Below, piece by piece: positions 1 through 10,595 of a DNA stretch of 64,000 bases (its first letter is position 1; the number at the start of each line of letters is the position of its first letter). The stretch lies in assembly GCA_009760885.1 (NCBI GenBank), contig CM019696.1:47624017-47688016 (forward strand), read 5' to 3'. Source of the stretch: Achatina immaculata. Its lineage: Eukaryota; Mollusca; Gastropoda; Stylommatophora; Achatinidae. The notes beneath the pieces were generated by a model, which was given only the letters and a program-made list of their open reading frames with translations, had not been told where the DNA came from and searched no databases. The translations under genes were made by a program, and so were the position numbers.

Positions 1-39
1 TAAATGTTTATTTGAGTGCATTAAATTTGGGCGTAGTCA

Positions 40-401
40 GACACATGTGCTAGACTTTACCTCTTGCAAGGAGGATGAAGACACATGTGCTAGACTTTAC
101 CTCTTGCAAGGAGGATGAAGACACATGTGCTAGACTTTACCTCTTGCAAGGAGGATGAAGACACATGTGCTAGACTTTACCTCTTGCAAGGAGGATGAAG
201 ACACATGTGCTAGACTTTACCTCTTGCAAGGAGGATGAAGACACATGTGCTAGACTTTACCTCTTGCAAGGAGGATGAAGACACATGTGCTAGACTTTAC
301 CTCTTGCGAGGAGGATGAAGACACATGTGCTAGACTTTACCTCTTGCAAGGAGGATGAAGACACATGTGCTAGACTTTACCTCTTGCAAGGAGGATGAAG
401 A
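40..401. repeat. Minisatellite, 40-bp unit, ~9 copies
   Basis: Nine near-perfect head-to-tail copies of a 40-bp unit containing acacatgtgctagactttac. Only one copy shows a base change (gcgag for gcaag), so the array is young or homogenised. It lies in the intron upstream of the first recognisable RH-domain exon. Confidence 0.95.
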
Positions 402-417
402 TACAGTCCAGATCAGT

Positions 418-720
418 GACCCGTAGCTGAACACTGATGTCAGGGTTGTTGAAACATAGCCGACCAAGATCCTGTCCCAGCTATCTGTTAGTGCCCACAA
501 GAGCAAGTTCAGTCTGACTAATGGGGGCAGGGATTGCTATAATTCCCACAGTGATGGAGTCTGATGAAGAAACATCGCACCTTTTCACTTCTTTTTTTTT
601 TTTTTTTGGTTTGTTTTAGCTCCACTGAGGCTCTGAACCAAAAATCATCTTAATCCTCTCCCCCAAGGAAAGTTGCCGTGCTACAGAAACATGGTCCCAG
701 TTTCAGGGAGAGGGAACAGG
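418..720 (+). repeat. Dispersed ~300-bp repeat, family A, copy 1
   Basis: First of at least seven copies of an unrecognised dispersed element in this window (others near 1900, 6955, 50786, 53795, 58125 and 61495). Shared blocks are 'tcagggttg..gaac..agc', 'ccctgt(c)ccagct', 'ctaatgggg(g)cagggat' and 'cc(a)cagtgatggagtctg', ending near a 'cagggaga' block. This copy is diverged and carries a poly(T) tract. It has no protein-coding capacity and resembles a SINE or other short non-autonomous element. Confidence 0.6.
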
Positions 721-1457
721 AACAAGATACCAGGCAATAGAGGATGAAAGATTTTGATTTTCTGTGATAACCCTCTTACATTCCTGAGTATATAAAGTTA
801 AAATAGGTTTATTTATTACATATAACAGTTATTTTACTTTTTTTTAATGACATGCTATGAAGATTACTCCTTTGTGCATATGTCATTTCACGTGAGTTTG
901 TTTAGGAATAACTTGTACAAAATTATGATAACAGAATATAAATGAGAAGATAAACTTTGCAAACTTCTTGAAAATAAATAGTGAGCACTTAGAGAGCAGA
1001 ATTTATCAGAACTATGTGGCATCAGTGTCACTGATTGCTGTCAACTCAGTAGTACCATTACTACAGCTAAGTGACTGGGCTACCATGAACCAGACTAGGC
1101 TCATTGATCTTGCCAAGAAAGACAAACATTCTGATCACCACACACAGGCCTTTTCATGGACAACAATTATGGTAATATGCCGACTGACATGCATATTGAG
1201 TAGTTTTATTTGTGTGACTTTGCGCATGGACTTTCAGTGTTTATAGTTTATGGTCTGGGTCATCATCATTGCACTCCAGACATGTTCATAAGTGCTTGGA
1301 TCCCCTCACCCCCCACCATCAGCATCATGTGGCTAATAGTGCCCATCCTGTGTTGGTTGACAAGTTCCCTTGCGAATCCAGTATCCTCTTGTTCCTGACT
1401 GTGCCAGTCTGTACTCCCGGGTCTCTCAGTCTAAACAGTAGTGAGGATTTGCTGCTC
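721..1457. other. Intronic DNA, nothing recognised
   Basis: AT-rich sequence with short open frames but no recognisable protein family, splice pair or RNA gene. The 92-codon frame starting at 968 has no familiar motif and I treat it as chance. Confidence 0.4.
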
Positions 1458-1694
1458 TCAGACTCCTCCATTCTGCCTGTCTCTGACTGTGTTAACAGTA
1501 TCAGTCAATTCAGTGGTTGTCCATCTGTGATGATGGCAGTGCCTGGGGCAACCTATCAGCTCTCTCTCATCTCCCAGGATGCCCACATGCCCAGGGACAT
1601 AGATGGAGGTGACTCTGTGAATTGTCAATTTCTGCAATGACTCTGAGCACTGATTGTGTAAAGAACTTGTCTCGACCTTCCAGATCAAGCTCAT
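1458..1694 (-). pseudogene. LINE RNase H remnant
   Basis: The minus-strand translation contains TSIYVPGHVGILGDE, which matches the end of a LINE-type RNase H domain (usually ...W(I/V)PGH.G..GNE.AD.LA). The downstream ADxLA part is lost and the frame is short. This is a degraded retrotransposon fragment in the opposite orientation to the host gene, of a different family from the LINE at 15-19 kb. Confidence 0.55.
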
Positions 1695-1899
1695 TGGATC
1701 ACTTAATATAGAGATGCAGGCTGTGACATTCAGTGTTTATAAAGTCTGGCTTCCAGTGTCACAAAGTCAGGGATCCACATAGTGTATAATAAAACTAAGA
1801 CAGTCACTTACTTGTGAACAAATTTCCGAAACATAAGTGAGATTTTAATTCATGAGTCTATGTTCTGTTTCAAGTTACTTAATCGCTGCTGTCCAGTCT

Positions 1900-2210
1900 G
1901 TTTAGGCAATCAGACCCTTGGCTGACATGCCGGAGTCAGGGTTGGCGAACTGTAGTTGAACAAAACCCTGTCTCAGCTCTCCTTTGATACCCCCAGTAGC
2001 AGGCTTAGCCTGGCTAACAGGGCAGAGATTACCATAGTTCCCATTGTGGTGGAGTAAGCTGAAGAAGTATTGCATACCCTCTGCTCCAGGATTAAAAAGA
2101 TAGCTGCCATAACCCACTCCCACGCCGACATGATGATGTGCCTCAACATCTTTGCCACATTAGGTGCAAAGAGCACCAGCTCACAGTTCTGTGGAGATGG
2201 AAGTTATTTA
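1900..2210 (+). repeat. Dispersed repeat, family A, copy 2
   Basis: Well-preserved copy: 'gagtcagggttggcgaactg', 'cctgtctcagctctcctttg', 'cttagcctggctaacagggc', 'cccattgtggtggagtaagc', then a block with cccactcccacgccgac and an end near 'cacagttctgtggagatgg'. It sits just upstream of an RH-domain exon. Its position in introns of both genes supports an interspersed element. Confidence 0.7.
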
Positions 2211-2275
2211 CAGGTTGATTTGTGGTTCAGTTTTCCTGGTATGTGTTTTAGCAGCTGACCTCTGCCATCTTTTAG

Positions 2276-2388
2276 TCTGTCAGGAGAACTACAAGTTTCT
2301 GGTGGAATTGGAGGAGCAGGCCCTCTTTGATGTTGAAGAACTCAATCCTAAACTCTACAACCATGTGCCAGAACTACAAGACCTGAAG
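2276..2388 (+). CDS. RH-domain protein (PLEKHM/Rubicon superfamily), internal exon
   Basis: Internal exon of a Rubicon-homology (RH) domain protein. After a pyrimidine-rich acceptor ending ttttag it encodes CQENYKFLVELEEQALFD followed by VEELNPKLYNHVPELQDLK, then a donor AAG|gtcaga. The 'PLFDV..LNP.LY..VPEL..L' pattern is the middle of RH domains (PLEKHM1, PLEKHM3, DEF8, Rubicon), between the first zinc cluster and the 'LR..L..LK.Y..TC' helix. Family members act in endolysosome and autophagosome traffic, PLEKHM1 and Rubicon through Rab7. The exon has two bases of a split codon at its 5' end if the 2275 acceptor is used; an alternative acceptor ends at 2283. Upstream exons, including the first zinc cluster, were not found. 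Confidence 0.78.
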
Positions 2389-2501
2389 GTCAGAAAGCAT
2401 GCAAAGTTTCTTTATGTAGTCCATGTCATATGTTTGAATGTGGTTCTGTTGTGCTGTTTTTGTCTCAGGTCTTATGTTATTACATTGGGCAGGGAGCACA
2501 A

Positions 2502-2892
2502 GTGTCTATGAAAGCACAGCTGGACTACAATCCTGTCCAGACTTCACCAAGTGTCAGTGAAAGCACAGCTGGACTACAGTCATGTCCAGACTTCACCAAA
2601 TGTCCATGAAAGCACAGCAGGACTACAATCCTGTCCAGACTTCACCAAGTGTCCATGAAAGCACAGCTGGACTACAGTCCTGTCCAGACTTCACCAAGTG
2701 TCCATGAAAGCACAGCTGGACTACAATCCTGTCCAGACTTCACCAAGTGTCCATGAAAGCACAGCGGACTACAGTCCTGTCCAGACTTCACCAAGTGTCC
2801 ATGAAAGCACAGCTGGACTACAATCCTGTCCAGACTTCACCAACTGTCCATGAAAGCACAGCTGGACTACAATCCTGTCCATACTTCACCAC
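2502..2892. repeat. Minisatellite, 49-bp unit, ~8 copies
   Basis: Eight head-to-tail copies of a ~49-bp unit built on 'gaaagcacagctggactaca' and 'gtccagacttcaccaagtgt'. Variation is mostly c/t at single sites plus one deleted base. It begins about 110 bp downstream of the donor at 2388. Confidence 0.93.
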
Positions 2893-3210
2893 ACCATCTT
2901 ATACTTTATGCAGGAATTGAGTGCAAACTTAGCCCCAGGAAAAAAAGAGTAAATTGGTGTACACATGAAGATCTCCTGCTGATGATGAGATTCATGTGGG
3001 TGACCCATTAGCTTGTCTAGATGGCCAAGCATACAGAAATGAACATTGTCCCTTTTGTGGCAGAGCCAGCTGAGCAGTCTGGCATTTAAATTTTCTGGTA
3101 GTGCATTGTTTAACTCATTGTATATCATGCCTTGAGGTGAAGACAGTCAAAACCACCAGTTCTTTTACATATTTTTTCTACTTCTTTCAGTGAATATTTG
3201 TCCCAGTTTT
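2893..3210. other. Intronic DNA, nothing recognised
   Basis: Unique-looking AT-rich intron sequence between the minisatellite and the truncated LINE copy. No motif supports coding on either strand. Confidence 0.4.
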
Positions 3211-4679
3211 CACTTACTTAGGAGTGACTCTTGACTCAAAACTGACTTGGAAGCAACACATCAGCAGTGCAGAAGCAAAAGCCAGAAGAAAACTAGCCAT
3301 ATTAAGAAAATTGAGTGGAACCACATGGGGAGCTAGTGAAAGAATCCTCAAGAATGTATATCAGCAAAGTATTCTACCACATTTAGAATATGGCTCAACA
3401 TCTTGGTGCACAGCATCAAACACTACGCTGCATAACCTAGACAAGGTTCAAAATCAGTCACTACAGATTATCACAGGTGCCATGAGGTCCACACCAATAG
3501 TAGAAATGCAGAAAATAGTTGGTGTTCAACCGCTAAAGGAACGTAGAGACACAAAAGTCATGACCATGGGAGAAAAATTCCTTAGCTCTGTAAGCCATCC
3601 CCTGAAGGAGAGATTCAATAACTTGGCATTAGGACAGCTTAAAAGAAGCAGCTTCATCCATCAGGCCAAGCGTATGTGTAAACTGATACCTGACCTTCCA
3701 ACTGTAGTCTCTCCATTATCATCTGTACCAGAGCATACACCATGGAAAGAAGCAGATTATACACAAATAACTATTCAGACTGAAGTGAAAGGTGTGCAGA
3801 ATGGTGAGATGCAGAGCAGTCTTGTAAGATCAACAGCCACACTTAGTGTTCTAGATGACAAATATCCATGTGACACCTGGATACGTGTGTATACAGATGG
3901 ATCTGCACATAATGCCATAAAGAATGGAGGGGCAGGAGCATATATTGAATATCCAAACAACACCATTGAGAAGATTTCCATACCCACTGGTAAATACTGC
4001 AACAACTTTGATGCAGAAGTTAGGGCAGTTATTGCTGCAGTTGAAAAACTATCAGACTCCAGAATTGATACATGTCCTGTAGTAATTCTGAAAGATGCAA
4101 GATCAGTACTGGAAGCTCTTCAGTGCAACAAACTACCAGACCTTAAGGATGCCTTGTCAAAAATTGGCTTACAACATGGAGTCACTTTGCAATGGATTCC
4201 CTCCCACTGTGGGATACCAGGCAATGAGAAAGCTGACCATCTGGCCAAAGAGGGCACTGAAATGGAGCAACCAGACATACCAATCACCTATAATCAGAAG
4301 AAAAGCATGATAAAAACCTACAGGAAGCCACAAACACCACCACATGATGACTATCACATGCTAAACAGAAAGGAACAAGTCACCATCTTCTGTCTCTGAA
4401 CAGGACACAGCCGACTCCGAAGTCATATGTATACAAAGTTTAAGGTTGGTACTACTAATCTATGTACATGTGCCCAAGTGCCCCAAACTGTGGAACATAT
4501 CCTCCAGAACTGCATCAACTACGAGACACTGAGAAATAATTACTGGCCCAGTGAAACCACTAAAGAAGATAAGCTCTACGGTTCCATACATGAGTAACAA
4601 AAAACAGTGAAATTTATCCAAGAGACAGGACTGCAGGTATAGACAGACAATGCGAATGAAGAAGAAGAAGAAGAAGAAG
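3211..4679 (+). pseudogene. 5'-truncated LINE copy (RT thumb + RNase H), GAA-tailed
   Basis: Near-identical to the 3' part of the LINE at 15-19 kb; homology starts abruptly at 'cttacttaggagtgactc'. It encodes the region after the RT catalytic core, then an RNase H domain (VYTDGSA, EVRAVIAAVE, DARSVLEAL, WIPSHCGIPGNEKADHLAKEG). A CGA arginine codon in the longer copy is TGA here (4397-4399), a C-to-T change at a CpG. A second stop (TTA to TAA) lies near 4595. It ends with the shared 3' terminus 'agacagacaatgcgaatgaa' running into (GAA)n. Abrupt 5' truncation and a simple-repeat tail fit target-primed reverse transcription. Not functional. Confidence 0.92.
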
Positions 4680-5940
4680 TCCTAGTTTTAGGTCTAATGC
4701 TCATTTCAACAATTTTGCCAGGACCAGACCATGAAGCAAATTACGTAAAACAAAACTGCCAAACTCTGACAATGTTCGGTCATAAATGTTGAAATCCTTT
4801 GATAAGCTGGCCTTTTATTTATTTATTTTTTTTTTGTGTGCCATAATGCAAATTTAGTGGACAATCTGGTTTCCTTACACAGACCAATGAAATGGGATTC
4901 AGTGCTGACAAAATCCAGTAGGTAGGAGTTAGAGGCCTTCAGTAAAGAGCAAAGGCTAAAGTAAGGAACACAGAGGATGAAATGTGGATCCACAAAACAA
5001 TTTAACCTGGCCACTAGACAACCTGGGAAGAAGCACTTCAGAGGTCTTTGACCTGGAACTGAGACGCACTTTCATCATGAGAATTGCTTATGTCCTTCTA
5101 CCTAAAAGTACAAAACTACAGAAATGTAGGTTTCTAACAACCAGAAAGTCCAGTCTACCAAGGAAGGCAAAGCTTGGAGAAAATGTGCCTGACACAGTAT
5201 CATAACTTTGACCCTTAAGAGAGCTGCTTTAACTCATGAGTGCATGAGAAAGAGAATTGGAATCATGAGCATGGGAAAACAGGAGAGAATTGACGATGGC
5301 TAAAAATAGTAGGGTATGCTTTTTTTTTCTCTCTCTTCTTGTTTGGAAAATATGGAAAGAATCCTTGCTAGTGTAGTGGTTTCTGTGTCCGTGTTGGATG
5401 AAGTAAGATGTAATGTGGAAGAACTTGTATTTGTGTGTGTGGCTGACTTATTTTTCTAAGAAAGTGTGTCGAAATGCAGCTGTAAACTATTAATCCCTCA
5501 CCTCCATTGCTGCAGTCAGTTGTGTGCCAGTTACTGACTTCCTCGGTGTAAGATAAGGAAGGGTGTGAGGAAACAATCCGGATCTCATATCCTTTCTTTC
5601 TGAGCTCACTGAACAACCTTGCTATACGAAACAGTTTGGTCAGTCGCTGTAACTCGGTTCTGCAACATATTATTAGCCCTACGGGAAACATCTTAAAAAT
5701 TTGACATAAGTTCTCTAAACCGTTATAAGCATTGACACATCAGCGAACCTACTAGCTTTTTGAAAACATACAGGACAGGTAGTGAAAGTTAGCTTGGGAC
5801 TGTCCTAGATAACTCAGAACCACCAGCCCATTATTTTTTTCAGCTGCAACCTTTCCCCTTGCTGAGGTCACTTTATCATTTACGTTCTATTTTCATCCAG
5901 TTTTGAGTTTTGCTTTGTTTATGTGCTAAAATAGTTATGT
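4680..5940. other. Intronic DNA, nothing recognised
   Basis: Low-information intron. The longest open frame (minus, 5368-5691) has no recognisable motif, and no repeat family could be assigned. Confidence 0.4.
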
Positions 5941-6200
5941 CTGAGTGGTGATGTGGTTAGTGCACTGGTCTCTCCTGGCGAAGGTCAGGGGTTTGAATCC
6001 GACTGGAGGCACCCCAGTCACTCAGCTGTAGAAATGGGTACCTGCCTTCTTCTGGAGTTGGGGAAGGAAAGGCGGCCAGGCGTGATACTGACCATATCAC
6101 CCTCTAGTGTGCTGACAGGTCAAGGAAAATATGGGCACTAACACCATATCCCTATGTGCCTCTAAGGCATGACAGGATTACCTTTACCTTTACCTGTATG
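5941..6200 (+). repeat. tRNA-derived SINE, family B, plus copy
   Basis: The head looks like a tRNA pol III promoter: A-box-like 'tggttagtgcactgg' and B-box-like 'gggtttgaatcc'. The body 'gtagaaatgggtacctgcct...ctgacaggtcaaggaaaatatgggcactaacaccatatccctatgtgcctc' recurs in the window. It ends with a 'tacctttacctttacct' simple repeat. Other copies are at 6305-6640 (minus), 19670-19905 (plus) and, diverged, 52270-52460 (minus). Confidence 0.85.
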
Positions 6201-6304
6201 TGAAGATAGATTCATGTTATGCCAGCTTGCGACATGCATATTATGTTTTGGCATAATATATTCGAGTAATAAAGACGACAGATGAAGAACATAGTCACAT
6301 TCTT

Positions 6305-6645
6305 AGAGGTAAGTCTGTCATGCCTTGGAGACACATAGGAGATATGGTGTTAGTGCCAACATTTTCCTTGACCTGTCAGCACATTCTTAGAGGTAAGTCT
6401 GTCATGCCTTGGAGACACATAGGAGATATGGTGTTAGTGCCAACAATTTTCCTTGACCTGTCAGCACACTAGAGGGCAATGTAGTCAGCATCACTCCTGG
6501 CTGCCTTTCTTTCCCCAGCTCTAGAAGAAGTCAGGTACCCATTTCTACAGCTGTATGATGGGTACCTCTGGCCAGATTCGAGCCACAAACCTTTGCCATG
6601 AGAGACTAAGCCGTAACCATTTCACCACTCAGATGTCAATAGTTA
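6305..6645 (-). repeat. tRNA-derived SINE, family B, minus copy with internal duplication
   Basis: Reverse-complement copy of the 5941-6200 SINE. Its 3' end (left side here) is tandemly duplicated: the ~85-bp stretch containing 'attcttagaggtaagtctgt' and 'gccttggagacacatagg' occurs at ~6300-6383 and again from ~6384. The tRNA-like head lies near 6570-6640 in reverse. Confidence 0.8.
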
Positions 6646-6954
6646 CATTCATAGATAAAGTTCTAGACAAAAGACTAATTTTTTAGCTGTTGTGAAACAA
6701 CTGTTTGCAAGGTGGGCGGGGCATGGAGTAAGTAATAAAATAAACTGTGGGTGTTTGTCAGCAGCATGTAGTAAGCAATCGTAAAACAAGGTAAATAACA
6801 GTGGGACCTGAACTTATTGATAATGTCAGTGAAATTAAATGATTTTATTCATTCTTTTGAGCTAACAAAACCACAGATTTAATGTTTTTGCAGAGAAAAC
6901 AGAGACATAAAGTGGCAATCATTTATTCTACTTGTACTTGTACAAACTCCCTGT

Positions 6955-7240
6955 GACTGCGAGCTGTTGTTCTTTGCAGCTGATGCTATAGGGGTGTTGA
7001 GGCACAGCATCGTATCGGTGTGGGAGCGGGTTATGGCGGCTAGTTTTTCAGTCCCGGAGTACAGCTAAAAAGCAGGGGGTGTGCAATGCTTCTTTAGCAG
7101 ACTCCACCACTGTGGGGACTATGGCAACCCCTGCCCTGTTAGCCAGGCTAGGCCTGTTACTGGGGGTACCACGGAGAGCTGGGACAAGGTCTTGGTCAGC
7201 TATGGGTTGCAGATTGCCTCATCGGACAGTGCCCTCACCG
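6955..7240 (-). repeat. Dispersed repeat, family A, copy 3 (inverted)
   Basis: Same family as 1900-2210 but in reverse: 'gcagactccaccactgtggg', 'cctgccctgttagccaggct' and 'ctgttactgggggtaccacg' are the reverse complements of the shared blocks. It lies ~250 bp upstream of the next RH-domain exon. Confidence 0.7.
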
Positions 7241-7492
7241 CCATCATTTATCCTAATGTCTTGCCTTATATCAGGATGATATTTGTAATGAGAATTAGGC
7301 TGCTAGTTCAAAAGTAACAATACCTAAGGCATGAATTCGCAGTAGCTTATATGATTTCATAAATTGCTTTACTCTAGTAATTGACAATGATAACTCAGTT
7401 ATATGCATATGTAATACATATAAATCCTTATTTTTTCCACTTTATAAAGTTGTCAAATGTTGATAAAAACTTTGTACTTTCTATTTTAACAG

Positions 7493-7624
7493 TTACTTCG
7501 GCAGCAGCTCTGCTACCTCAAATCTTACCTGTTCACCTGCTCCCAAAAAGTGGCAGAGTCCTTGAGACAAAAGGTGTGGCCCAGAGAGCATCTGTATAAT
7601 AGGAGAGATTTATATTCCGTTATG
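7493..7624 (+). CDS. RH-domain protein, internal exon
   Basis: Second recognisable RH exon: 44 codons, phase 0 at both ends. Acceptor 'ctattttaacag', donor GTTATG|gtgagt. It begins LLRQQLCYLKSYLFTCSQKV and ends REHLYNRRDLYSVM. The 'LR.QL..LK.Y..TC' helix followed by 'HL.....LYS..D' is a hallmark of RH domains in the PLEKHM, DEF8 and Rubicon families. It joins in frame to the previous exon (...LQDLK|LLRQQ) and to the next (...LYSVM|DFVQV). In PLEKHM1 and Rubicon this C-terminal domain is the Rab7-binding part; that role is inferred here from family membership only. Confidence 0.85.
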
Positions 7625-8445
7625 GTGAGTTTCAGAAACTTTTTTTAAACCTTAATTAGGTGTTTCAAGATTTTTGAGTCATCTCTTCTGACCAGTGGAG
7701 AATACTCTAGAACATAAAACAACAGGTCAGAATCGGATGCAGGGAGCAGTGAGTTTTAGAAAAGCCGAGTTTCATCTGTAGTTCTATTTTGAGCTAGTCC
7801 TTTGTTACTTGAGATTCTTTTCTTTCTCTGTTTATGCCACTGCTAGTCATGCTGCTCTGTTTGGAGTGCTAGTCTGTGATGTTTTTTTTTATTGCTTTTG
7901 CTTTTCCTACTCCACTTAGTCAGACCTTGAAGACATTTTTTTCTCTTATCCTTTGCCTTTCTTTCCATGGAATTTTTTCAGTGATTGTCAGGTTTTCTAA
8001 CTTGGTATGCTTAATGTGAAGGGTAAGAATGCAAGACAATTTTTTTTTTAGAGTGGGGGGGGGGGGGGAAGAGAGGTAGAAGAAAGAGTAACCTTTAAGC
8101 TTGTGGGTCTGTGTGTGCTTCATTTATCTTTGACTTCTATTTTTATGTTTGATATTATATTTGATATTTATTATATTTTATATTTCACAGGACATAGTTA
8201 TGGTCATTGTAATGCTTCTGATGTAATGTCATGTATTTGTGTGTAAATCCATTATAGCTGTGCTGATACAAGATTAGGTGTTGTGAGCAGTTGTACTTTT
8301 TGTATGAATTTAATGGGGTGGGGGGGGGGAAATAGTTCAGTGACTGAGGTGAAGATAGTGTGAGGAAATTTTTTTTTTTTTTTTGTGGGGGGGGGGGGGC
8401 AGAAAGTATGATGAGCATGCATAAATGAACAACATATCTTACATC
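7625..8445. other. Intronic DNA with homopolymer tracts
   Basis: Intron sequence with poly(T) and poly(G) runs near 8040-8070, 8315-8330 and 8368-8400. Lysine/proline-rich open frames over these runs are homopolymer artefacts. Confidence 0.5.
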
Positions 8446-8446
8446 C

Positions 8447-8830
8447 TTCCCGTGCCGTTAAACGTCACATAGGGCTCACATAGTTGATGTTTGCCAAGTT
8501 TTCCTGTCCTCTGCGAGTTTTTCAACTTCATCGAGGGATGTTATGCCCACTAAACTGGCTTCTCTTAACAATGTCCTCTTTAGAGTTTCACGTGGTAGAC
8601 CTCTTTTTTCTTCGGCCCGTTGTGTTCCACTTGATAGCTTGTTTTGGTATTCTCTGATTGTTTCTTCTCATCACATGACCTACATAACTCCATCTTCTTT
8701 TACTGATTGCCCATGAGACAGGTTGTTGCTTGCTCATCTGCTTTATCTCTGCGTTGTTCTTGAATTCGTTCCACTTTATACCAAGTATTTTCCTGAGCCA
8801 TTTGTTTTCAAAAGAGTCTAATTTGAACAA
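8447..8830 (-). pseudogene. RTE-like LINE 3' remnant
   Basis: The minus strand encodes FENKWLRKILGIKWNEFKNN and, further on, RWSYVGHVMRRNNQRIPKQA, the 'CL.RILGI.W....N...R....W..GH..R' C-terminal region of RTE/craft-type reverse-transcriptase proteins. The DNA is closely related to 28872-29262 and more distantly to 24075-24470 and 42340-42660, so this family inserted at least four times here. No RT core remains. Confidence 0.75.
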
Positions 8831-9069
8831 CATATAACAATCTAGTATTTTGGCAAATGCCTTTTTCAAAGCCCACATGCAAATACTCGATAAATAAAAG
8901 CACAAAAAATGATTTAAAAAACTAAACATGTAGTACTTTTGGTATCTTTGTAAGAAAGCCAAGGCAATGCAGACAAGTTCCAACTGGACACATGGATGTC
9001 AGAGTGTTAACAAAAAAAAACACATTAAAGGCAATCCCTATATGCAGCATTATGCTTTCATCTGTCTCT

Positions 9070-9262
9070 CCTTATGAACTTTAAGCTTGTGGCTTCCACA
9101 AAGGTTTTCCACAAATGCTTGTCCTTTGCCTTTTTTTTTTTTCAACTCTTGCCCAGGTGAGCCCTCTATTGCTCAACATCCTTTCTGTTGTTCTTCTCCA
9201 TGTCTCTTTTGGTCTACCCTTACTTCTGTTCCCCTGTGGTGTCCATCTTAGTGCTATTTTTT
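9070..9262 (-). pseudogene. LINE C-terminal remnant (family C)
   Basis: Reverse strand matches the element at 31209-31525 and 52627-52913: blocks corresponding to 'ggcaaaggacaagcatttgt', 'gagggctcacctgggcaaga' and 'aggatgttgagcaatagagg'. It is a short 3' fragment of a LINE whose protein tail carries the WLGHVLR...GRPK.TWRR pattern. Confidence 0.65.
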
Positions 9263-9790
9263 TATGCTTATATGCTTAGTTAAAAAGAAAACAGAAACTA
9301 AGAAATTAGAAAGACTAGCTGGGGAGAACCTGTCTGTAAACTGGAACAGAAATGGCTAAAATAGCTGTCAGAGAGTAAATAACAAAAAACTGGCACATGT
9401 TATAATTTTGTGGCTCATACAAGTTAAGTCACTTTCACATTAAAAAAAAACACTGGAACTACTGAGCATAGTGAGTGCAGAGCTGCAGAAAGGTCTTCTT
9501 TATGAGGATTTGCATTTGTGTTGCCAAGGAGTGTGAGTACATGGGAAGTCTAATGAGGAAAGGTGATTTTATTGAAAATGTTCATATGTAAAGACATATG
9601 CAGAGAAGTGCAAATTTTGTAGGAGGAAATTGTGTTCTAAATACAAAGTGGGAAGTATAGGAAGGGAATATTTCTTATTCAGTGTGTCAGTCCCTGATTT
9701 GTTGTGTTTAGATTGATATGTTATGTTAATTGTGATTTCTAAAGCTTTTGTGTATTTCAGTAAACAAATGAGCTATATTTTGCTGTTATA
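9263..9790. other. Intronic DNA, nothing recognised
   Basis: AT-rich intron, no repeat family or coding signal identified. Confidence 0.35.
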
Positions 9791-9827
9791 AAAAAAAAAA
9801 TGGGTAAAATTCCAATTTCCATGCTAT

Positions 9828-10076
9828 TATGGCATGTTGGGGATACGTTGTTAGGCCCATATTTCCGTGACCTTCAGCACATGAAAGTGCGATGTGGTTG
9901 CTATCACACCTGGCAGCATTTACCTTCCCAGATTTCCGTGGTACCTATTTCTAGAGGCTGGCTGGACCCTGGGACCTTCTTGGTGTGTGCTAGAAAAAAT
10001 CCCAGTGTTGGGACTCAAATCTGGTACCACTTGATTAGCAAACTGAGGACCTAACCACTCAGCTAACCAGGCTGCC
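9828..10076 (-). repeat. tRNA-derived SINE, family D
   Basis: The reverse strand begins 'ggcagcctggttagctgagt' with A-box-like tagctgagtggttagg and, ~35 nt on, B-box-like 'agatttgagtcc'. The body ends with 'gcctaacaacgtatccccaa', recalling the family B ending. A short piece of the same element is near 56275-56345. The tRNA identity is not clear from the remaining sequence. Confidence 0.65.
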
Positions 10077-10080
10077 ATGC

Positions 10081-10595
10081 TTCTTCTTCTTCTTCTTCGT
10101 ACGCTTCTACCACCAAGATCGCCCTGTGATGATCCTACTGAATTTACTCCTGTGGTCCTTGCGATAGTCTCATTTAGGATGGAGGCTCAGAGCATCATGG
10201 GGCTTGTGCCTATATTCTCAGTGGGTCACAGAAGCAGAATTGCATGACACTGTGGTTTTCGTTGCACCACTTCAGCCTTGAGGTGGACTTTCCCACCGGA
10301 AAACCTTGATGTGGTTAGGATATGAATATATCCCCGCTGGGTGAGAGGAGGTTGTCTGTCTAGACCGCCCTGGTCCAGTGTCTCTGACTTCAGCGTTTTG
10401 TGGTCATGGCTGCCACACTTTCTGGCTGTGACCAGGACGGAGCCCCTGCAGAGGGGGAATGAATCCTCGCCACGAGGGAGTTTCACCCCCGGGTTAAGCC
10501 GGTTTAGGCTTATTATCCCAGTTCTGGCGCACACAGGATGTGGCCGGGCCGTGATATGGGTAGCCCTCACCGCAAGACTACTGGCCATACCTATT
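10081..10595 (-). repeat. GC-rich ~510-bp element with (GAA)n tail
   Basis: A sharply bounded GC-rich block in AT-rich surroundings. Read on the minus strand it ends 'agaagcgtacgaagaagaag', resembling the 3' end shared by the LINE copies ('acaatgcgaacgaagaagaa'). It has no convincing protein frame. A non-autonomous partner mobilised by that LINE, or an internally deleted derivative, would fit; the body itself does not resemble the LINE. Confidence 0.55.

Noticed and set aside
40..401. Possible CRISPR array
   Set aside because: Head-to-tail identical units without unique spacers; eukaryotic minisatellite. The same holds for the other arrays.
968..1640. Open frames of 92 and 123 codons as upstream exons of the RH-domain gene
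   Set aside because: No similarity to RH, PH or RUN domain segments; the second overlaps an antisense LINE RNase H remnant.
5368..5691. 107-codon minus frame as a gene
   Set aside because: No recognisable family, no splice context, composition like random intron.
5941..6030. Functional tRNA gene
   Set aside because: A- and B-box-like blocks are present but no full cloverleaf with anticodon stem; the sequence recurs with a common body and tail, so it is a SINE.
8185..8418. Proline/lysine-rich small protein
   Set aside because: Arises from poly(T)/poly(G) homopolymer runs.
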